DNA from: Alphaproteobacteria bacterium
GTDB lineage: Bacteria > Pseudomonadota > Alphaproteobacteria > Sphingomonadales > Sphingomonadaceae
Assembly: GCA_018970445.1 (NCBI GenBank)
Contig: JAGWWF010000014.1
Span: forward strand, 28,143-92,142
Direction: 5' to 3'
Length of the DNA: 64,000 nucleotides
A program made the translations under genes and the position numbers. This document shows positions 8,162 to 16,909 of this stretch, piece after piece. Each line of letters opens with the position of its first letter. Within the stretch, counting starts at the first letter, position 1. The notes beneath the pieces are model-generated. The model was given only the letters and a program-made list of their open reading frames with translations, searched no databases and was not told the DNA's origin.

Positions 8162-8659
8162 TCACGGCAGCTCCGCCTCAGGGGCCGGGCGCAGTTCCAC
8201 CAGGAAGGCCGCCACCCTGGGGCCGGCCCAAGAGCTTTCCTGATAGGCGGCGGTGGCGCGCGGGCTGAGGAACAGGGTGCGCCAGGCCGAGGCCGGTTCG
8301 GTGGGCAGCTGGCCGGCATCAAGAAAATGGCTGCGCAGCTGCACTGCCAGCGGCTGGCTGCGGCAGTTGACCAGGCGGACATGCACGATCAGGCCGTGGT
8401 GGCCGCTGCGCACCGCCTGCACGCCGGCCACCACCAGCCGGCGGCCGAGCCGGCGATCGGTGAACTGCACGCTGTTGAGGCTGATCGGTGCCATCGCGGC
8501 CGGCACGCTGGCGTTGAGTGCAGCGCCAGCGGGGGCAGGGGCGGCGCGGGCCTTCCAGGTATCGCAGGTGACAACGCGGTTTTCGGCAGCGGTGGCCGGG
8601 TGCGCGGTGGCGGCGAGTGCCAGTGCCAGAGCCGGTGCGGCAGGGATCGGGTTGCGCAT
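8162..8659 (-). CDS. Exported YcfL-like (DUF1425-type) protein
   Basis: 165 residues with a signal peptide (ALALALAATAHPATAAE) and no lipobox cysteine at its end. The mature part is beta-rich, with a conserved-looking run AGVQAVRSGHHGLIVHVRLV and a C-terminal WAGPRVAAFLVELRP. Size, export signal and position next to a COG3014-like protein and LpoB match YcfL, the third member of that cluster in gammaproteobacteria. The assignment leans mostly on context. A role in the outer-membrane regulation of peptidoglycan synthases is inferred. Confidence 0.55.
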   Translation of the reverse strand: MRNPIPAAPALALALAATAHPATAAENRVVTCDTWKARAAPAPAGAALNASVPAAMAPISLNSVQFTDRRLGRRLVVAGVQAVRSGHHGLIVHVRLVNCRSQPLAVQLRSHFLDAGQLPTEPASAWRTLFLSPRATAAYQESSWAGPRVAAFLVELRPAPEAELP

Positions 8660-8684
8660 CTTGGTGCTGGCTCCGCTGGCCGGT

Positions 8685-9995
8685 TCACATCTGCATCAGC
8701 GCCTCGCGCAGCTGCCGGTTGCGGGCGGCGGTGTCGCGGCGTCTGGCCACGCTGGCCCGCACCCGATCATCATCGCCGCGCACATCGCCGGGCACCAAGG
8801 CCGTGCGTGAACGCGCCCAGACGATCCGGCAGCTGGCGTCGCCGCCCTGCATCAGCGCCGCTGGCGGGCTTGGCGGCCGGCCATCGCCGTTGATGAAGCG
8901 CACATCCACCGGATCGGCCGCGGCGGCCACCGTGGTGGCCAGCCCCAGCGTTTCCGGCAGCTGATCCCAGTAACGGACATCGGCTTCCGCCCTTGCGGCC
9001 GAGGAGAAGAGCGCGAACAGCGCGCCCACCCCGGCCAGCACCGCGCCGGCATTGCTGTTGTCGCGGCCGTTGCCCATCAGGGCAAAGCCGGCGTTGAACG
9101 CGGCATTGGCGATGCCGCCGGTGGTGGCCTTGAAACTGGCCTTGCCTTTCAGGATGCCATCGATGGCGCGGCCGCCGCGCGTGGTGGCCTGGAACGCCAG
9201 GCTGGACACCGGCTGCGCTGCCACCACCGCCGGCCCGCCGCTGGCCGCAAACTGGAACAGCGCCTGTTGTTCGGGCGGGTTGGCTTCGCGGCGGCGGAAC
9301 ACCAGCTTTTCGCGCAGGGCACCATCCTGCAGCTTGATGGGGCCGGCGCCGGTTTCGGCGACCAGCAGCAGATTGTGATCGCGCGGCGGCATGGTGATGC
9401 CCGGCTGCGCCCTGGCGGCGGCAGCGAAATCGGCAGCGCCGTCGCTGCCGCCCATGCAGCGGGTGGACCAGCCGATCAGATAGTTCATCGCGGCGAAATC
9501 GGCCTGGAATTCTTCGGATTCCGACACCGAATCCTGGAATTCGGCATTCTTGAAACTGGCGCGGGCGTTGCCATAATCGCCGGCGCGCAGATACAGCAGG
9601 CCGCGATAATAATAGGCCATGGCGCGTTCATAGGGCTCGCCCTTGAAATCCTTGTTGGCTTCGCGGGCAAAGGTGCTGCGCGCCCGCGCCGCCAGCCGGT
9701 TGTTGCCATACACGCCTTCGATGCGCAGCAGGGCGGCATCGAAGGCCTTTTCGGCGGTGGCGAAATCGCCCAGCTGCATCGCGGCCAGGCCCAGGCGCTG
9801 GAAATTCAGCACGGCGTTGCGTTCGCCGCCGGCCCACAGATTGGCCCAATAGGGTTTCAGCCCATCGGGCCGCGTGGCCAGAAAGGCGGCGGTTTCCTCG
9901 GGCGTGGGGGCGGACGCCGCCTGGCGCGGGGCCGCCGCCGCCGGCAGCGCCAGCAGCGCGGCGGCCAGCAACAGGGTGGTGCGGGCGGGGATCAT
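8685..9995 (-). CDS. COG3014-type TPR-like exported protein of the LpoB cluster
   Basis: 436 residues. The start at 9995 gives a clean signal peptide (IPARTTLLLAAALLALPAAA); a GTG at 10025 is upstream but unlikely. Residues about 60-180 form helical TPR-like repeats (AAMQLGDFATAEKAFDAALL, then YYYRGLLYLRAGDYGNARAS). A basic C-terminal helix with RASVARRRDTAARNRQLREA ends the protein. Proteins of this kind (COG3014) are encoded beside YcfL and LpoB homologues, as here: lpoB is directly upstream and the YcfL-like gene downstream. Unlike many homologues it lacks a lipobox. Confidence 0.7.
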   Translation of the reverse strand: MIPARTTLLLAAALLALPAAAAPRQAASAPTPEETAAFLATRPDGLKPYWANLWAGGERNAVLNFQRLGLAAMQLGDFATAEKAFDAALLRIEGVYGNNRLAARARSTFAREANKDFKGEPYERAMAYYYRGLLYLRAGDYGNARASFKNAEFQDSVSESEEFQADFAAMNYLIGWSTRCMGGSDGAADFAAAARAQPGITMPPRDHNLLLVAETGAGPIKLQDGALREKLVFRRREANPPEQQALFQFAASGGPAVVAAQPVSSLAFQATTRGGRAIDGILKGKASFKATTGGIANAAFNAGFALMGNGRDNSNAGAVLAGVGALFALFSSAARAEADVRYWDQLPETLGLATTVAAAADPVDVRFINGDGRPPSPPAALMQGGDASCRIVWARSRTALVPGDVRGDDDRVRASVARRRDTAARNRQLREALMQM

Positions 9996-10025
9996 GGCAC
10001 GGTCTGCCGGCCGGGCCGGCCACAC

Positions 10026-10646
10026 TCAGCGGTAGACAATATCGTCGCGCTGGGCGCGCACCACCACAAAGGGCTGGGAGATATAGACGGTTTCGGCATT
10101 TTCCATGTCGACCAGTTCGAACACCACCTGGGTGGCGCGCTGGGTCATGCCGTTGTCGTTGTTGCGGGCATCCTGGCTGGTGATGCGGCCGATCAGGCGA
10201 TAATCGCCGCCGGCCACCGCCTTGGTGAGCCCGCGCGTGCCGACATCGGCCTGGCCCTGGCGCTTGCGATCGCGTTCGTCCAGCACATCCTGGATGGATT
10301 CGCGCGACAGGAAGCGCAGCTTGCCCGCAGCGGCGCGCATCAGGTTGGAACGCAGCTGATCGGAAAACAGATCGGTATCCAGCCTCTGGCTGGACTGGTT
10401 GCGGATGCGCGCGCCTTCCAGGATGATGCGCGGCGGCACGGCGGTGCCGGTGATATCGGCCCGCTGCATCAGATCGCGCACGATCGTATCGGACATGGCG
10501 ATGATGTCGCGCATCTCGATGCCGGTGCCGCTGACCGGGCCGGGGGCCATGGGGTTGACATCCACCGCGCCCTGGCCGCGCCGTTGCGCCAGGGCCGGGG
10601 TGGCCGCGGTGGCGGCCAGCAGCAGCAGGGTGACGAAGATGCGCAT
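10026..10646 (-). CDS. lpoB: LpoB-like penicillin-binding protein activator
   Basis: 206 residues. The signal peptide is RIFVTLLLLAATAATPALAQ. It is followed by a Gly/Pro-rich linker, and then the LpoB/CsgG-like domain with PRIILEGARIRNQSSQRLDT and GGDYRLIGRITSQDARN. In E. coli, LpoB is an outer-membrane lipoprotein that reaches through the periplasm to stimulate PBP1b. Here no lipobox cysteine follows the signal peptide, so anchoring would differ. It is the first gene of a leftward trio with the COG3014-like and YcfL-like genes. Confidence 0.8.
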   Translation of the reverse strand: MRIFVTLLLLAATAATPALAQRRGQGAVDVNPMAPGPVSGTGIEMRDIIAMSDTIVRDLMQRADITGTAVPPRIILEGARIRNQSSQRLDTDLFSDQLRSNLMRAAAGKLRFLSRESIQDVLDERDRKRQGQADVGTRGLTKAVAGGDYRLIGRITSQDARNNDNGMTQRATQVVFELVDMENAETVYISQPFVVVRAQRDDIVYR

Positions 10647-10744
10647 AGGTTGGCCCTTTCCCAAAAGGCGATGATGGGGCGATACGGCGACCGCCTGTGC
10701 CCCTTCAAAGCCCAGCCAAGGTGAATTGCGCCTGAATTGGCGCG

Positions 10745-11077
10745 CTATCGGCTCATGTCCACCACGCCGCGCGGCATCTTCACCTCCAGCCGGGCCATGC
10801 CGGGGGGCAGCTTCACCTGGCAGGCCAGCCGGCTCTGGCGGTTGGCGCCGGCGGCGAAATCCAGCATGTCTTCCTCTTCCTCGCTGGGCGGGGGCAGTTG
10901 TTCGACATCGCCGCCGACCAGATGGACATGGCAGGTGGAACAGGCCATCGCGCCTTCGCACGTGCCTTCCAGCGGCTGGCCATGGGCCTGGGCCAGATCG
11001 AGTAGCCGGTCCCCCGGCTGCGCATCGATCATGGTTTCACGGGTGCCATCGGCGGAAAGGAAACGGATACGGATCAT
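10745..11077 (-). CDS. fdx: [2Fe-2S] ferredoxin, Isc/adrenodoxin type
   Basis: 110 residues. The cluster ligands are Cys40, Cys46 and Cys49 in CEGAMACSTC, plus Cys86 (RLACQ), the spacing of adrenodoxin/Isc ferredoxins. The acidic patch PPPSEEEEDML is the typical partner-binding helix. It lies 22 bp downstream of a cysteine desulfurase gene and probably supplies electrons for iron-sulfur cluster assembly. No scaffold (iscU), hscA or hscB is next to it. Confidence 0.92.
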   Translation of the reverse strand: MIRIRFLSADGTRETMIDAQPGDRLLDLAQAHGQPLEGTCEGAMACSTCHVHLVGGDVEQLPPPSEEEEDMLDFAAGANRQSRLACQVKLPPGMARLEVKMPRGVVDMSR

Positions 11078-11099
11078 TGCAGTGCAACATCTGCCGTGA

Positions 11100-12230
11100 T
11101 CAGCCGCGTTCGGCAAGATGGGTGGCCACCACCGCGTTGATTTGTGCTGCGGCCGCCGCGATTTCGGCCGCGGTGGTGAAACGGCCGAAGCCCAGGCGCA
11201 GGCAAGCCTTGGCCTGCCAGTCGGGCAGCCCCAGCGCGGTGAGCACGTGGGAGGCGCGGCCGGTGACGGCGGCACAGGCCGAACCGGACGAGATGGCAAG
11301 GCCCGGCAGCCGTTGCAGCAGCGGCACCGCAACGCCCGGAAAATGCAGGTTGAGATTGCCCGGCCAGCGCCGATCAAGGCAGCCGTTGACCATGTGCGGC
11401 ACGCTGAGCGCCGCCAGCAGCGCATCGCGCAGGGCCAGCGCATGGGCCGTATCATCGGCCATGCGGGCGGCCGCGATGCGCGCCGCCTCGCCCAGGCCCA
11501 CGATCAGCGCGGTGGGCAGGGTGCCCGACCGCCCGTCTTCCTGGCCGCCGCCGTGCAGCAGCGGCGTGATGCTGGTGAACGGCCGGCGATAGAGCGCGCC
11601 CACGCCCTTGGGGCCGTGGATCTTGTGGGCGGTGATGCTCATCAAATCGATGCCCATGGCCGCCACATCCAGCGCCACCTTGCCGAACCCTTGCGCGGCA
11701 TCGACATGGAACACCGCGCCAACGCTGTGGGCCAGCGCGCCGATGGCGGCCAGCGGCTGCACCACGCCGATTTCGTTGTTCACCGCCATCACCGAAACCA
11801 GCGCCACATCCTCGGCCAGCGCGCGTTGCAGATCGCCGGGATCGACCAGGCCATCGGCGCGCACGGGCACGATCGTCAATTGCGCGCCGATGCCGGCCAG
11901 ATACTGGGCGGTTTCCAGCACCGATGAATGTTCGGTGGCCAGGGTGACGATGCGGCGGCGGCTCTGCCCCGGCGCGGTGAGCAGGCCCTTGATGGCCCAG
12001 TTGTTGCTTTCGGTGGCGCCGCTGGTGAAGGCGATGGCTTCGGCCGGGGCGTTGATCAGCGCGGCGACATGCGCGCGCGCGGTCTCCACCGCGGCCTTGG
12101 CCGTGTACCCCCAGATGTGCGCGCTGTGCGGATTGCCAAAGCCGGCCACGCCCCAGGGTGCCATGGCATCGGCCACGGCGGGATCGAGCGGGGTGGTGGC
12201 ACCATAATCAAGATAGATGGGCATGGTCAT
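11100..12230 (-). CDS. Cysteine desulfurase (second of tandem pair)
   Basis: 376 residues, a class V aminotransferase-fold PLP enzyme. PIYLDYGATTPLDP opens the protein. The PLP lysine is in SITAHKIHGPKG, and the catalytic cysteine loop is SSGSACAAVTGRASHV. It removes sulfur from cysteine as a protein persulfide for Fe-S cluster or thio-modification pathways. The ATG (12230) overlaps the stop of the preceding desulfurase gene as ATGA, and a second in-frame ATG is at 12224. Two complete desulfurase genes in tandem suggest either a heterodimer or separate sulfur destinations. Confidence 0.9.
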   Translation of the reverse strand: MTMPIYLDYGATTPLDPAVADAMAPWGVAGFGNPHSAHIWGYTAKAAVETARAHVAALINAPAEAIAFTSGATESNNWAIKGLLTAPGQSRRRIVTLATEHSSVLETAQYLAGIGAQLTIVPVRADGLVDPGDLQRALAEDVALVSVMAVNNEIGVVQPLAAIGALAHSVGAVFHVDAAQGFGKVALDVAAMGIDLMSITAHKIHGPKGVGALYRRPFTSITPLLHGGGQEDGRSGTLPTALIVGLGEAARIAAARMADDTAHALALRDALLAALSVPHMVNGCLDRRWPGNLNLHFPGVAVPLLQRLPGLAISSGSACAAVTGRASHVLTALGLPDWQAKACLRLGFGRFTTAAEIAAAAAQINAVVATHLAERG

Positions 12231-13297
12231 GGCGGTGATCCCCGGCGGTTGGCCATGGCTTCCCATGCGGCGGCAAATTCGGCCAGATCGGCGTTGCTGG
12301 TGGCGGGCGACAGGGAGACGCGGATGGCTTCGCCGGCGGCCGCGCCCAGGCCCATGGCGGCCAGCACATGGCTGGATTTCACCTTGCCCGACGAACAGGC
12401 CGCCCCTGCCGAAACCTGAACGCCGGCCAGATCCAGCCTCATCACCTGGGTGGCGGCGGGCACGCCGGGCAGGCCGATGCTGCTGATGTGCGGCAGGCGC
12501 GGCGCCGTGGCCCCGTGGATGATCGCCCCGGCCGCGATCAGCCGTTGTTCCAGCGCGGCGCGGCGGGCAGCAACGGCGGCCCAGTCGTGCGGCACCGCCA
12601 GCGCGGCGGCCAGCGCGGCGATGCCGGGCAGATTGGGGGTGCCGCCGCGATGGCCGCGTTCCTGGCCGCCACCGCGCTGCACCGGGGCCAGCCGGGCGGA
12701 ATCGCGCGCGATCAATGCGCCGGTGCCCATGGTGCCGCCCAGCTTGTGGCCCGAAATGGCGATGAAATCGGCCGCATCGGGCCACGCCGCCTTGCCGGCA
12801 GACTGCACGCAATCGGCCAGCAGCAACCCGCCATGGCGGTGGGCAAGGGCGGCGATTTCGGCCAGCGGCTGGATCACGCCGGTTTCGTTGTTGCCGGCCT
12901 GCACCGCCACCAGCGCCGGGCCGGATTGCAGCAGGCGTTCCAGCGCATCCAGATCGATCAGGCCCGACGGCCGCACCGGGGCGATGCGCGCATCGGCGCG
13001 CGCGGCCAGCACGGCGCTGTGTTCGGTGGCGCCGGCGATCAGCGGCAGGCCGCAGCCGTGGATGGCAAGCGCCAGCGCCTCGGTGCCGCCGCTGGTGAAG
13101 ATGATCTGTTCGGCCGCTGCCCCTGTGGCGGCCGCCACTGCATCGCGGGCCGATTCCAGCAGGCCATGGGCGGCTCTGCCGGCGGCGTGCACGCTGGATG
13201 GGTTGCCGGGCAGGGCGGCGGCGGCGCCAAGCGCCGCGATGGCAGCGGGCAGCGCCGGCGTGGTGGCGGCGTGATCAAGATAGATGTGGCTTTTCAT
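12227..13297 (-). CDS. Cysteine desulfurase (first of tandem pair)
   Basis: 356 residues, related to its neighbour but clearly diverged. It starts HIYLDHAATTPALP. The PLP lysine is in ISGHKLGGTMGTG and the active-site loop is SAGAACSSGKVKSSHV, both intact. It is the first gene of the leftward run desulfurase-desulfurase-ferredoxin. The ATG at 13297 was preferred over a GTG at 13318 because KSHIYLDHAA is the normal family N-terminus. The gene is shorter than housekeeping IscS proteins of about 400 residues, placing it with NifS/IscS-like paralogues common in sphingomonads. Its carrier protein is unknown. Confidence 0.88.
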   Translation of the reverse strand: MKSHIYLDHAATTPALPAAIAALGAAAALPGNPSSVHAAGRAAHGLLESARDAVAAATGAAAEQIIFTSGGTEALALAIHGCGLPLIAGATEHSAVLAARADARIAPVRPSGLIDLDALERLLQSGPALVAVQAGNNETGVIQPLAEIAALAHRHGGLLLADCVQSAGKAAWPDAADFIAISGHKLGGTMGTGALIARDSARLAPVQRGGGQERGHRGGTPNLPGIAALAAALAVPHDWAAVAARRAALEQRLIAAGAIIHGATAPRLPHISSIGLPGVPAATQVMRLDLAGVQVSAGAACSSGKVKSSHVLAAMGLGAAAGEAIRVSLSPATSNADLAEFAAAWEAMANRRGSPP

Positions 13298-13326
13298 TGC
13301 AACCGGGCCTTTGCCCACCCTATAGG
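13297..13326 (+). promoter_or_regulatory. Candidate sigma-70-type promoter for the alpha/beta hydrolase gene
   Basis: The 65-bp gap between the divergent desulfurase and hydrolase genes contains TTGCAA (13297-13302) and TATAGG (13321-13326) separated by 18 bp. They face the hydrolase ATG at 13363. The match to the consensus is moderate and unproven. Confidence 0.3.
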
Positions 13327-13362
13327 GCGCAATTCACCCTTTGCGCCAGAATCAGGAACATC

Positions 13363-14010
13363 ATGCCGGAAGTGATCATTGCCGGCCCGGAAGGGCGACT
13401 GGAAGGCCGTTACCAGCCGGGCACCGTCCCGCGCGCGCCGGTGGCCATCCTGCTGCAACCGCATCCAGCCCAGGGCACGATGAACCATCCCATCGTGCTT
13501 GCCCTGTATCAAAGCTTCGTCAAGCGCGGCTTTGCGACGCTGCGCTTCAATTTTCGCGGTGTGGGGCGCAGCCAGGGCGTGTTCGACAACGGCATTGGCG
13601 AGCTATCCGATGCCGCATCGGCGCTCGATTGGTTGCAGCAGTTCAACCCGGAAGCCCAGACCACCTGGGTGGGCGGCTTTTCCTTTGGGGCGTGGATCGG
13701 CATGCAGCTTTTGATGCGCCGGCCGGAGATCAAGGGCTTCATCTCGATCGCGCCGCCGGCCAACATGTATGATTTTTCGTTCCTCGCCCCCTGCCCGTCG
13801 AGCGGGATCATCGTGGATGGCGAAGCCGATGAAGTGGTGCCAACCGCGGCGGTGCAGAAGCTGGTGGACAAGCTGAAGACGCAGAAGCACATCACCATCC
13901 ATCACAGCACGATTCCGGGCGCCAACCATTATTTCGCCCAGGAAATGGAGCCGCTGATGGGCGCGGTGGACAGCTATCTGGACATGCGGCTGGCGGGCGG
14001 CGGGCGCTAA
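13363..14010 (+). CDS. Alpha/beta hydrolase (COG2945-like)
   Basis: 215 residues. The sequence shows the fold markers of this family: PVAILLQPHPAQGTMNHPIV near the start, FNFRGVGRSQG around residues 62-72, and the nucleophile elbow as GGFSFGAW (Ser). An acid is in IVDGEADEVVP and a late His in IPGANHYFAQE. All three residues of a Ser-Asp-His triad are therefore present. COG2945 proteins are uncharacterised small esterase-like hydrolases. The gene is divergent from the cysteine desulfurase operon. Confidence 0.85.
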   Translation: MPEVIIAGPEGRLEGRYQPGTVPRAPVAILLQPHPAQGTMNHPIVLALYQSFVKRGFATLRFNFRGVGRSQGVFDNGIGELSDAASALDWLQQFNPEAQTTWVGGFSFGAWIGMQLLMRRPEIKGFISIAPPANMYDFSFLAPCPSSGIIVDGEADEVVPTAAVQKLVDKLKTQKHITIHHSTIPGANHYFAQEMEPLMGAVDSYLDMRLAGGGR

Positions 14011-14020
14011 ACCGGCTGGT

Positions 14021-15100
14021 TCAGGCCAGCCGGCCCCCCGGCATCGGCTGCGGCACGCCCGTTGTTTCCGGCCAGCTGAGCGGTTTGCCATCCAGCACGC
14101 GCACCGCCAGCCAGGCAAAGGCTTCGGCCTCCAGCGCGTCGCCGTTCCAGCCAACGGCTTCCACCGCATCGCAGGGCACGCCGCAGCGGCGGCCCAGTTC
14201 GGCCATCAGCACCGGGTTCAGCCGGCCGCCGCCAGTGACGAGCAGGCGGCCGATCGGCGGCACATGGCCCAGCGCCAGCCGCACCGTCTCGGCAGTGAAG
14301 GCCGTCAGCGTGGCCGCACCATCGCCCAGCGAAAGCCCACGGCAAGCGCCAATATCCCAGGCGTTGCGATCCAGCGATTTGGGCGGTGGGGCATCGAACC
14401 ACGGATTGTCTGCCAGGGTTTGCAGCACATTGTCGTGAGCCATGCCGCTGGCCGCCACCCGGCCCTCTTCATCATAACTGCGGCCGGTGTGGCTGCGCAC
14501 CCAGTCATCGATCAGGGCATTGCCCGGCCCGGTATCGAAACTGCCCCAGCGGCCATCGGCGGCAAACCAGGTGAGATTGCCCACCCCGCCCAGATTGAGC
14601 ACGCCCAAAGGCCGGCCCAGCGCCTCTGATCGCGCCCGGTGATAGCCCGGCGCCAAGGGCGCGCCCTGGCCGCCGGCGGCCACATCGGCGGAACGGAAAT
14701 CAAAGGCGACGGGCAGGCGCGTTGCGGCCTTCAGGGTGGCGCCGCAGCCGATCTGCCAGGTCCAGCCCCGATCGGGCCGGTGCGCGATGGTCTGGCCGTG
14801 AAAGCCGATCACCGCCACCGCGTCCCGCCGTGTGTGGGTGGCGGCCAGCAGCCGGTGCACCGCCATGGCGTGCAGGCCGGTTGATTCCTGTTCGACCGCA
14901 TCGATCAGCGGATCGCATGCCGGGGCATGCAGTTCCAGCGCCCGGGCCATGGCGGCACGCAGGCGCGGCCGGAAATCCGCCTCGTACGGAAAGAACATGA
15001 AGGCGCGTGGCTCCACCTGGCCTTCGCCATCGGTTTCAACCAGGGCGGCATCGATGCCGTCCATCGAAGTGCCGGACATGAGGCCGATGGCAAGACGCAT
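14021..15100 (-). CDS. anmK: Anhydro-N-acetylmuramic acid kinase
   Basis: 359 residues, a full-length ASKHA-fold kinase. The diagnostic N-terminus is AIGLMSGTSMDGIDAALVET. Later motifs are HGQTIAHRPD, LNLGGVGNL, FDTGPGNALIDDW and the C-terminal VTGGGRLNPVLM. It hydrolyses the anhydro ring and phosphorylates recycled anhydro-MurNAc, giving MurNAc-6-phosphate in peptidoglycan recycling. It is convergent with the hydrolase gene and divergent, across 52 bp, from a serine beta-lactamase-like gene. Confidence 0.95.
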   Translation of the reverse strand: MRLAIGLMSGTSMDGIDAALVETDGEGQVEPRAFMFFPYEADFRPRLRAAMARALELHAPACDPLIDAVEQESTGLHAMAVHRLLAATHTRRDAVAVIGFHGQTIAHRPDRGWTWQIGCGATLKAATRLPVAFDFRSADVAAGGQGAPLAPGYHRARSEALGRPLGVLNLGGVGNLTWFAADGRWGSFDTGPGNALIDDWVRSHTGRSYDEEGRVAASGMAHDNVLQTLADNPWFDAPPPKSLDRNAWDIGACRGLSLGDGAATLTAFTAETVRLALGHVPPIGRLLVTGGGRLNPVLMAELGRRCGVPCDAVEAVGWNGDALEAEAFAWLAVRVLDGKPLSWPETTGVPQPMPGGRLA

Positions 15101-15152
15101 GGTTATGCCGGCAACGCTAGCACAGGTGCGCGCCCGTGCCTATAGCGGGGCG

Positions 15153-16406
15153 ATGCACCGCTTCATCGCCCTGCTGCTGCTGCTTGCCGGCCCGGCCATG
15201 GCCAACCCGCCACGGTCGGTTCTGGCCGATCTGGTGGCGGGCACCGATGCGCGCGCGCCGCAACTGGCCGGTGTGATCGGCGTGGTGGCCGACAGGAATC
15301 GCATTGTGTGGGCCGAAGCGCATGGGCTCGCCGATATCGCCGCCGCCCGCCCGCTGGCCACCGACAGCGTGGTGCGGGTCGCCTCCATCTCCAAACTGGT
15401 GGTGGCGATTGCGGTGTGGCGGCTGGTGGAACAGGGCCGGCTCGACCTTGATCGCGATGTGTCGCTGTATCTGGGCTGGCGGCTGCGGCATCCGCAGTTT
15501 CCGGATCGGCCGGTCACGCTGCGGCAATTGCTGTCGCACACCAGCGCCATCGTCGATGGCCCCGGCTATGGCTTTGCGCTGGAAGAACGGCTGGCCGACC
15601 GGTTGACCGCGCAGCACTGGGGCCCGGCCGGCCCTGGCGGACGGTTCGACTATGCCAATCTGAATTATGGCATCATCGCCAGCGTGATGGAGGCCGCGTG
15701 CCAAGAACGGTTTGACCGGCTGATGACGCGGTTGGTGCTGGCACCCCTGGCCATCGATGGCGGATACAACTGGCAGGGCGCATCCGATGCGGCGGTGGCG
15801 CGCGCTGCCGTGCTGTATCGCAAGGGGGCGGATGAAACGCGCTGGCGCGCCGACGCGCCGTGGACACCGCAGGTGGATGATCTGCACGGCCGCCGCGCCG
15901 CCTGCCCGGTGCGCAGCAGCGCCGGCTGCGATCTGGCCGCCTATGTGCCCGGCGCCAACGGCACGATCTTTTCGCCGCAGGGCGGCCTGCGCATCACGCT
16001 TGTCGATCTGGCCCGCATCGGCCAGCTGCTGCTGCGCGGTGGCGAGGTGGATGGGGTGAGGCTGCTGAAACCGGCCACGGTGCGGGCGATGTTCACGCCG
16101 GTGTGGCAGGCGGGCAAGGGCGTGCCCGGCGATGATTATCAGGGCCAGATGCTGTGTTACGGGGCCGGGCCGCACTGCCTGTCGGGCCGGGCCGGTGCGG
16201 GCGACCAGCCGGTGAAGGGCGCGCGCTGGTGGGGGCATCTTGGCGAAGCCTATGGCCTGCTGGCCGGGCTGTGGGTGGATCGCGCGCGCGGGCGGGTGAT
16301 CGCCTATGCCCTGACCGGCAGCGCCGCCGATCCCTTTACCGCGCCGCGGCTGGCGTCCAGCTTCACCTCGGCCGAGGAGATCATCGTGGGCGAACTGGCG
16401 AAATGA
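15153..16406 (+). CDS. Serine hydrolase of the class C beta-lactamase/PBP family
   Basis: 417 residues with a signal peptide (RFIALLLLLAGPAMA). The active-site motifs are Ser78-Ile-Ser-Lys81, Tyr167-Ala-Asn169 and a HLGEAYG that takes the place of the KTG/HxG motif. These are the three signatures of the beta-lactamase/DD-peptidase superfamily (PF00144). The protein is periplasmic and could be a DD-peptidase, an esterase or a weak beta-lactamase. The divergent neighbour anmK makes a cell-wall link plausible but unproven. Confidence 0.85.
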   Translation: MHRFIALLLLLAGPAMANPPRSVLADLVAGTDARAPQLAGVIGVVADRNRIVWAEAHGLADIAAARPLATDSVVRVASISKLVVAIAVWRLVEQGRLDLDRDVSLYLGWRLRHPQFPDRPVTLRQLLSHTSAIVDGPGYGFALEERLADRLTAQHWGPAGPGGRFDYANLNYGIIASVMEAACQERFDRLMTRLVLAPLAIDGGYNWQGASDAAVARAAVLYRKGADETRWRADAPWTPQVDDLHGRRAACPVRSSAGCDLAAYVPGANGTIFSPQGGLRITLVDLARIGQLLLRGGEVDGVRLLKPATVRAMFTPVWQAGKGVPGDDYQGQMLCYGAGPHCLSGRAGAGDQPVKGARWWGHLGEAYGLLAGLWVDRARGRVIAYALTGSAADPFTAPRLASSFTSAEEIIVGELAK

Positions 16407-16479
16407 GCGCGGCCGCGATGGTGTTGCCGCCCGGCCTGTGCCAGTTTTGCGCGCCACACCGGCCAAGGGGAGGACAGAC

Positions 16480-16869
16480 ATGATCGGTTACGCACTTTAT
16501 GGCAGCAACGATCTGCCGCGCAGTTTCGCCTTTTACGATGCGATCTTTGCCAGCGTGGGCATCGGCCGCCTGATGGAATTTCCCACTGGCGCGGTGTGCT
16601 GGGGCACCGGCTGGACCGCGCCGATGCTGGGCGTGGGCCCGGCCTATGATGGCCAGCCCGCCACCGCCGGCAATGGCACGATGATCGCCATCGTGCTCGA
16701 CTCGCGCGCCAGGGTGGATGCCATGCACGCCGCCGCGCTGGCCGCCGGCGCGGTGGACGAAGGCGCGCCCGGCGTGCGCGGCGAGGAAGGCCCGCAGGCC
16801 TTTTACGGCGCCTATTTCCGCGATCCCGATGGCAACAAATTGTGCGCCTTCCGGGTGGGGCCGGCCTGA
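16480..16869 (+). CDS. VOC family (glyoxalase/bleomycin resistance-like) protein
   Basis: 129 residues forming one VOC fold. The two beta-alpha-beta-beta-beta modules open with SNDLPRSFAFYDAIFASVGI and close with FYGAYFRDPDGNKLCAF, the usual C-terminal signature. The ATG at 16480 has a strong AAGGGGAGGA ribosome binding site 7 bases upstream. VOC proteins bind a metal and small molecules. Which substrate this one uses cannot be said. Confidence 0.88.
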   Translation: MIGYALYGSNDLPRSFAFYDAIFASVGIGRLMEFPTGAVCWGTGWTAPMLGVGPAYDGQPATAGNGTMIAIVLDSRARVDAMHAAALAAGAVDEGAPGVRGEEGPQAFYGAYFRDPDGNKLCAFRVGPA

Positions 16870-16909
16870 GGCACCCACCCTGACCGATCTGGAGATCATC
16901 GAGGCCGAG

